A stretch of 64,000 bases of DNA from Parapedobacter deserti (GTDB lineage: Bacteria; Bacteroidota; Bacteroidia; Sphingobacteriales; Sphingobacteriaceae): NCBI RefSeq assembly GCF_042646065.1, contig NZ_JBHRTA010000030.1, forward strand, positions 310,001-374,000. Direction: 5' to 3'. The position numbers and the translations under genes were made by a program. How positions within the stretch are numbered: position 1 is the first letter of the stretch; each line of letters starts with the position of its first letter. This document shows, in pieces, positions 62,920-64,000 of this stretch. A model generated the notes under the pieces. That model had not been told where the DNA came from and made no database searches. It worked only from the letters and a program-made list of their open reading frames with translations.

Positions 62920-63771
62920 TTATCCAAGCCACTCATTCAATGAAAAGGTATCTTTTAGCCGGTACCCTTTCTCGGTCAGTTGAATGGTGCAGCATTCGTT
63001 TACCGGATCGTGCTCCAAAAACAGGGCGTAGTCGCCATCGACCGCTTCCTGCCAGTATTTTTTCCGCTCTTCCATTGTAGTGAGCGGGCGCACATCGTAG
63101 CTCATGACGTAGGGGAGGGGGATGTGGCCGGCCGAAGGAAGCAAGTCAGCCATGTAAAGTAGCGTCTTGCCCTGATAACTGATCTGGGGCAACATCATGG
63201 CATCTGTATGCCCATGGGCGAAGCGAATGGTGATATTTTCCGAGAAACGTATACCATCTTCTACATCCAGAAAGCGGAGCTGTCCGCTTTCGTATATGGG
63301 AATGATGTTTTCCTGTAAGAAGGAGGGTTTTTCACGGTGGTTTGGAAACAAGGCCCAGTCCCAATGTTGTTTGTTGCTCCAATACAGGGCGTTTTTAAAA
63401 GCAGGGAGTAACCGGCCATCAGCCTCAGAGCGATGAATAGCTCCACCTACGTGATCGAAGTGAAGATGCGTGAGGATCACGTCTGTGATATCATCTCGGT
63501 GAAAGCCGTTTTTGGCAAGCGAATCGTCCAGCGTCGCATCGCCATGGCGATAATAATGGCTGAAAAACTTGCTGCTTTGTTTGTTGCCGAGCCCCGTGTC
63601 GACCAGAATCAGCCGTTGGCCATCTTCGATAAGCAGTAGCCGTGCTGCCCATGTGCACATATTGCGTTCGTCTGCAGGATTTGTACGTTGCCATATCGAT
63701 TTCGGAACGACGCCGAACATAGCGCCGCCATCGAGCTTGAATAATCCGGTATCAATGCTATATAGTTTCAT
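62920..63771 (-). CDS. MBL-fold metallo-hydrolase (lactonase-like)
   Basis: A 283-aa cytoplasmic metallo-beta-lactamase-fold enzyme. THLHFDHVGG is the HxHxDH metal motif; IRFAHGHTDAMMLPQI and MADLLPSAGHIPLPYVM supply later ligands. The layout resembles the quorum-quenching lactonase/YtnP-like group, but activity is unproven. Its start carries MKLYSIDTGLFKLDGGAMFG, typical for the group. TATCTTTA (7 of 8) is a weak -7 box ahead. Confidence 0.87.
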   Translation of the reverse strand: MKLYSIDTGLFKLDGGAMFGVVPKSIWQRTNPADERNMCTWAARLLLIEDGQRLILVDTGLGNKQSSKFFSHYYRHGDATLDDSLAKNGFHRDDITDVILTHLHFDHVGGAIHRSEADGRLLPAFKNALYWSNKQHWDWALFPNHREKPSFLQENIIPIYESGQLRFLDVEDGIRFSENITIRFAHGHTDAMMLPQISYQGKTLLYMADLLPSAGHIPLPYVMSYDVRPLTTMEERKKYWQEAVDGDYALFLEHDPVNECCTIQLTEKGYRLKDTFSLNEWLG

Positions 63772-64000
63772 GCGTCTTTACGTATCATTTGGTTAACTGC
63801 TAAAGATAACAAACAAGGGGAAAAACTTAAAACTGCATTCGATTTTTTGGAAAATACGGCTAAAACGATAAACTATACTGTAATACAATTTGTTATCTTA
63901 GTGTATCTTTTACAAAAAGCTGATTTACAGTGGTTTTTGATCTATAGTATCCGTTTTTAATCCCTACTTTTGCAGCATCTTGATTCATTAATTAGATAAA
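63772..64000 (+). promoter_or_regulatory. intergenic region with a promoter reading out of the window
   Basis: AT-rich DNA without an ORF. TACTTTTG at 63965-63972 is a perfect -7 box on the plus strand; a TTG lies 25 nt upstream. The gene it serves would begin beyond the right edge. Confidence 0.45.

Noticed and set aside
1..64000. Scan for CRISPR arrays, insertion sequences, phage genes, restriction or toxin-antitoxin systems
   Set aside because: No regularly spaced direct repeats, transposase signatures, phage structural genes or defence-system genes were recognised.

Overview
The window looks like a chromosomal segment of a Bacteroidota member, most likely family Sphingobacteriaceae (a Parapedobacter- or Pedobacter-like genus; the genus is inference). 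The evidence is repeated matches to the Bacteroidota primary-sigma promoter (TTTG, about 20 nt, TAnnTTTG), near absence of Shine-Dalgarno sequences, a DUF6266 protein, an S1 protein with a long acidic N-terminus, monomeric isocitrate dehydrogenase, SulP, GH95 and S9/S10/M14 exoenzymes. Most of it is core or ordinary chromosome; no prophage, insertion sequence, CRISPR array or integrative element was seen.

Layout. 1-5.3 kb: recQ 3' end, monomeric icd, rpsA with a clear terminator. 5.3-10.3 kb: a decayed gene, a DUF6266 protein, and a tandem pair of secreted M14 peptidases, the first of which has lost its zinc and catalytic residues. 10.3-17 kb: hybrid histidine kinase, an envelope operon (PASTA protein, mltG, hotdog thioesterase, YihY) and the divergent ddl. 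17-26.3 kb: giant alpha-2-macroglobulin, MBL hydrolase, alpha/beta hydrolase, fatty-acid desaturase, cold-shock protein. 26.4-35 kb: tRNA-Arg, adk, obg, then a minus-strand run of S10 peptidase, yellow/MRJP protein, aldo/keto reductase, SBF-like transporter and S9 peptidase. 35.1-39.7 kb: aldose epimerase, Nudix and HAD genes, an SRPBCC protein, and a two-gene ABC exporter. 39.8-43 kb: an MFS exporter and SulP diverge from a region carrying a structured leader with a 16-residue upstream ORF. 43-49.2 kb: GH5, GH95 alpha-L-fucosidase, zinc alcohol dehydrogenase and an AraC regulator. 49.3-54.1 kb: tag, an aldo/keto reductase, and a TPP-riboswitch operon thiM-thiE-thiD-tenA for thiamin salvage. 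54.2-57.1 kb: xth, tRNA-Lys, two adjacent frameshifted genes (peptide deformylase and a Crp/Fnr regulator), a long nested palindrome, tRNA-Ser. 57.1-64 kb: PgpH-type HD phosphodiesterase, a small acidic protein, rpe, aconitase, MBL hydrolase, and a promoter reading out of the window.

The most noteworthy candidate is the leader of the MFS exporter (about 41.08-41.31 kb, minus strand): a perfect promoter, a very short 5' UTR, a 16-codon ORF and three strong hairpins, one of which can re-pair with the stop region of the short ORF. This is the architecture of a ribosome-stalling attenuator controlling drug efflux, but that function is inferred only. Other items worth checking are the catalytically dead M14 paralogue, the pair of single-base frameshifts in def and crp/fnr, an inverted repeat overlapping the promoter upstream of the fucosidase, and a Shine-Dalgarno/two-codon ORF arrangement ahead of rpsA.
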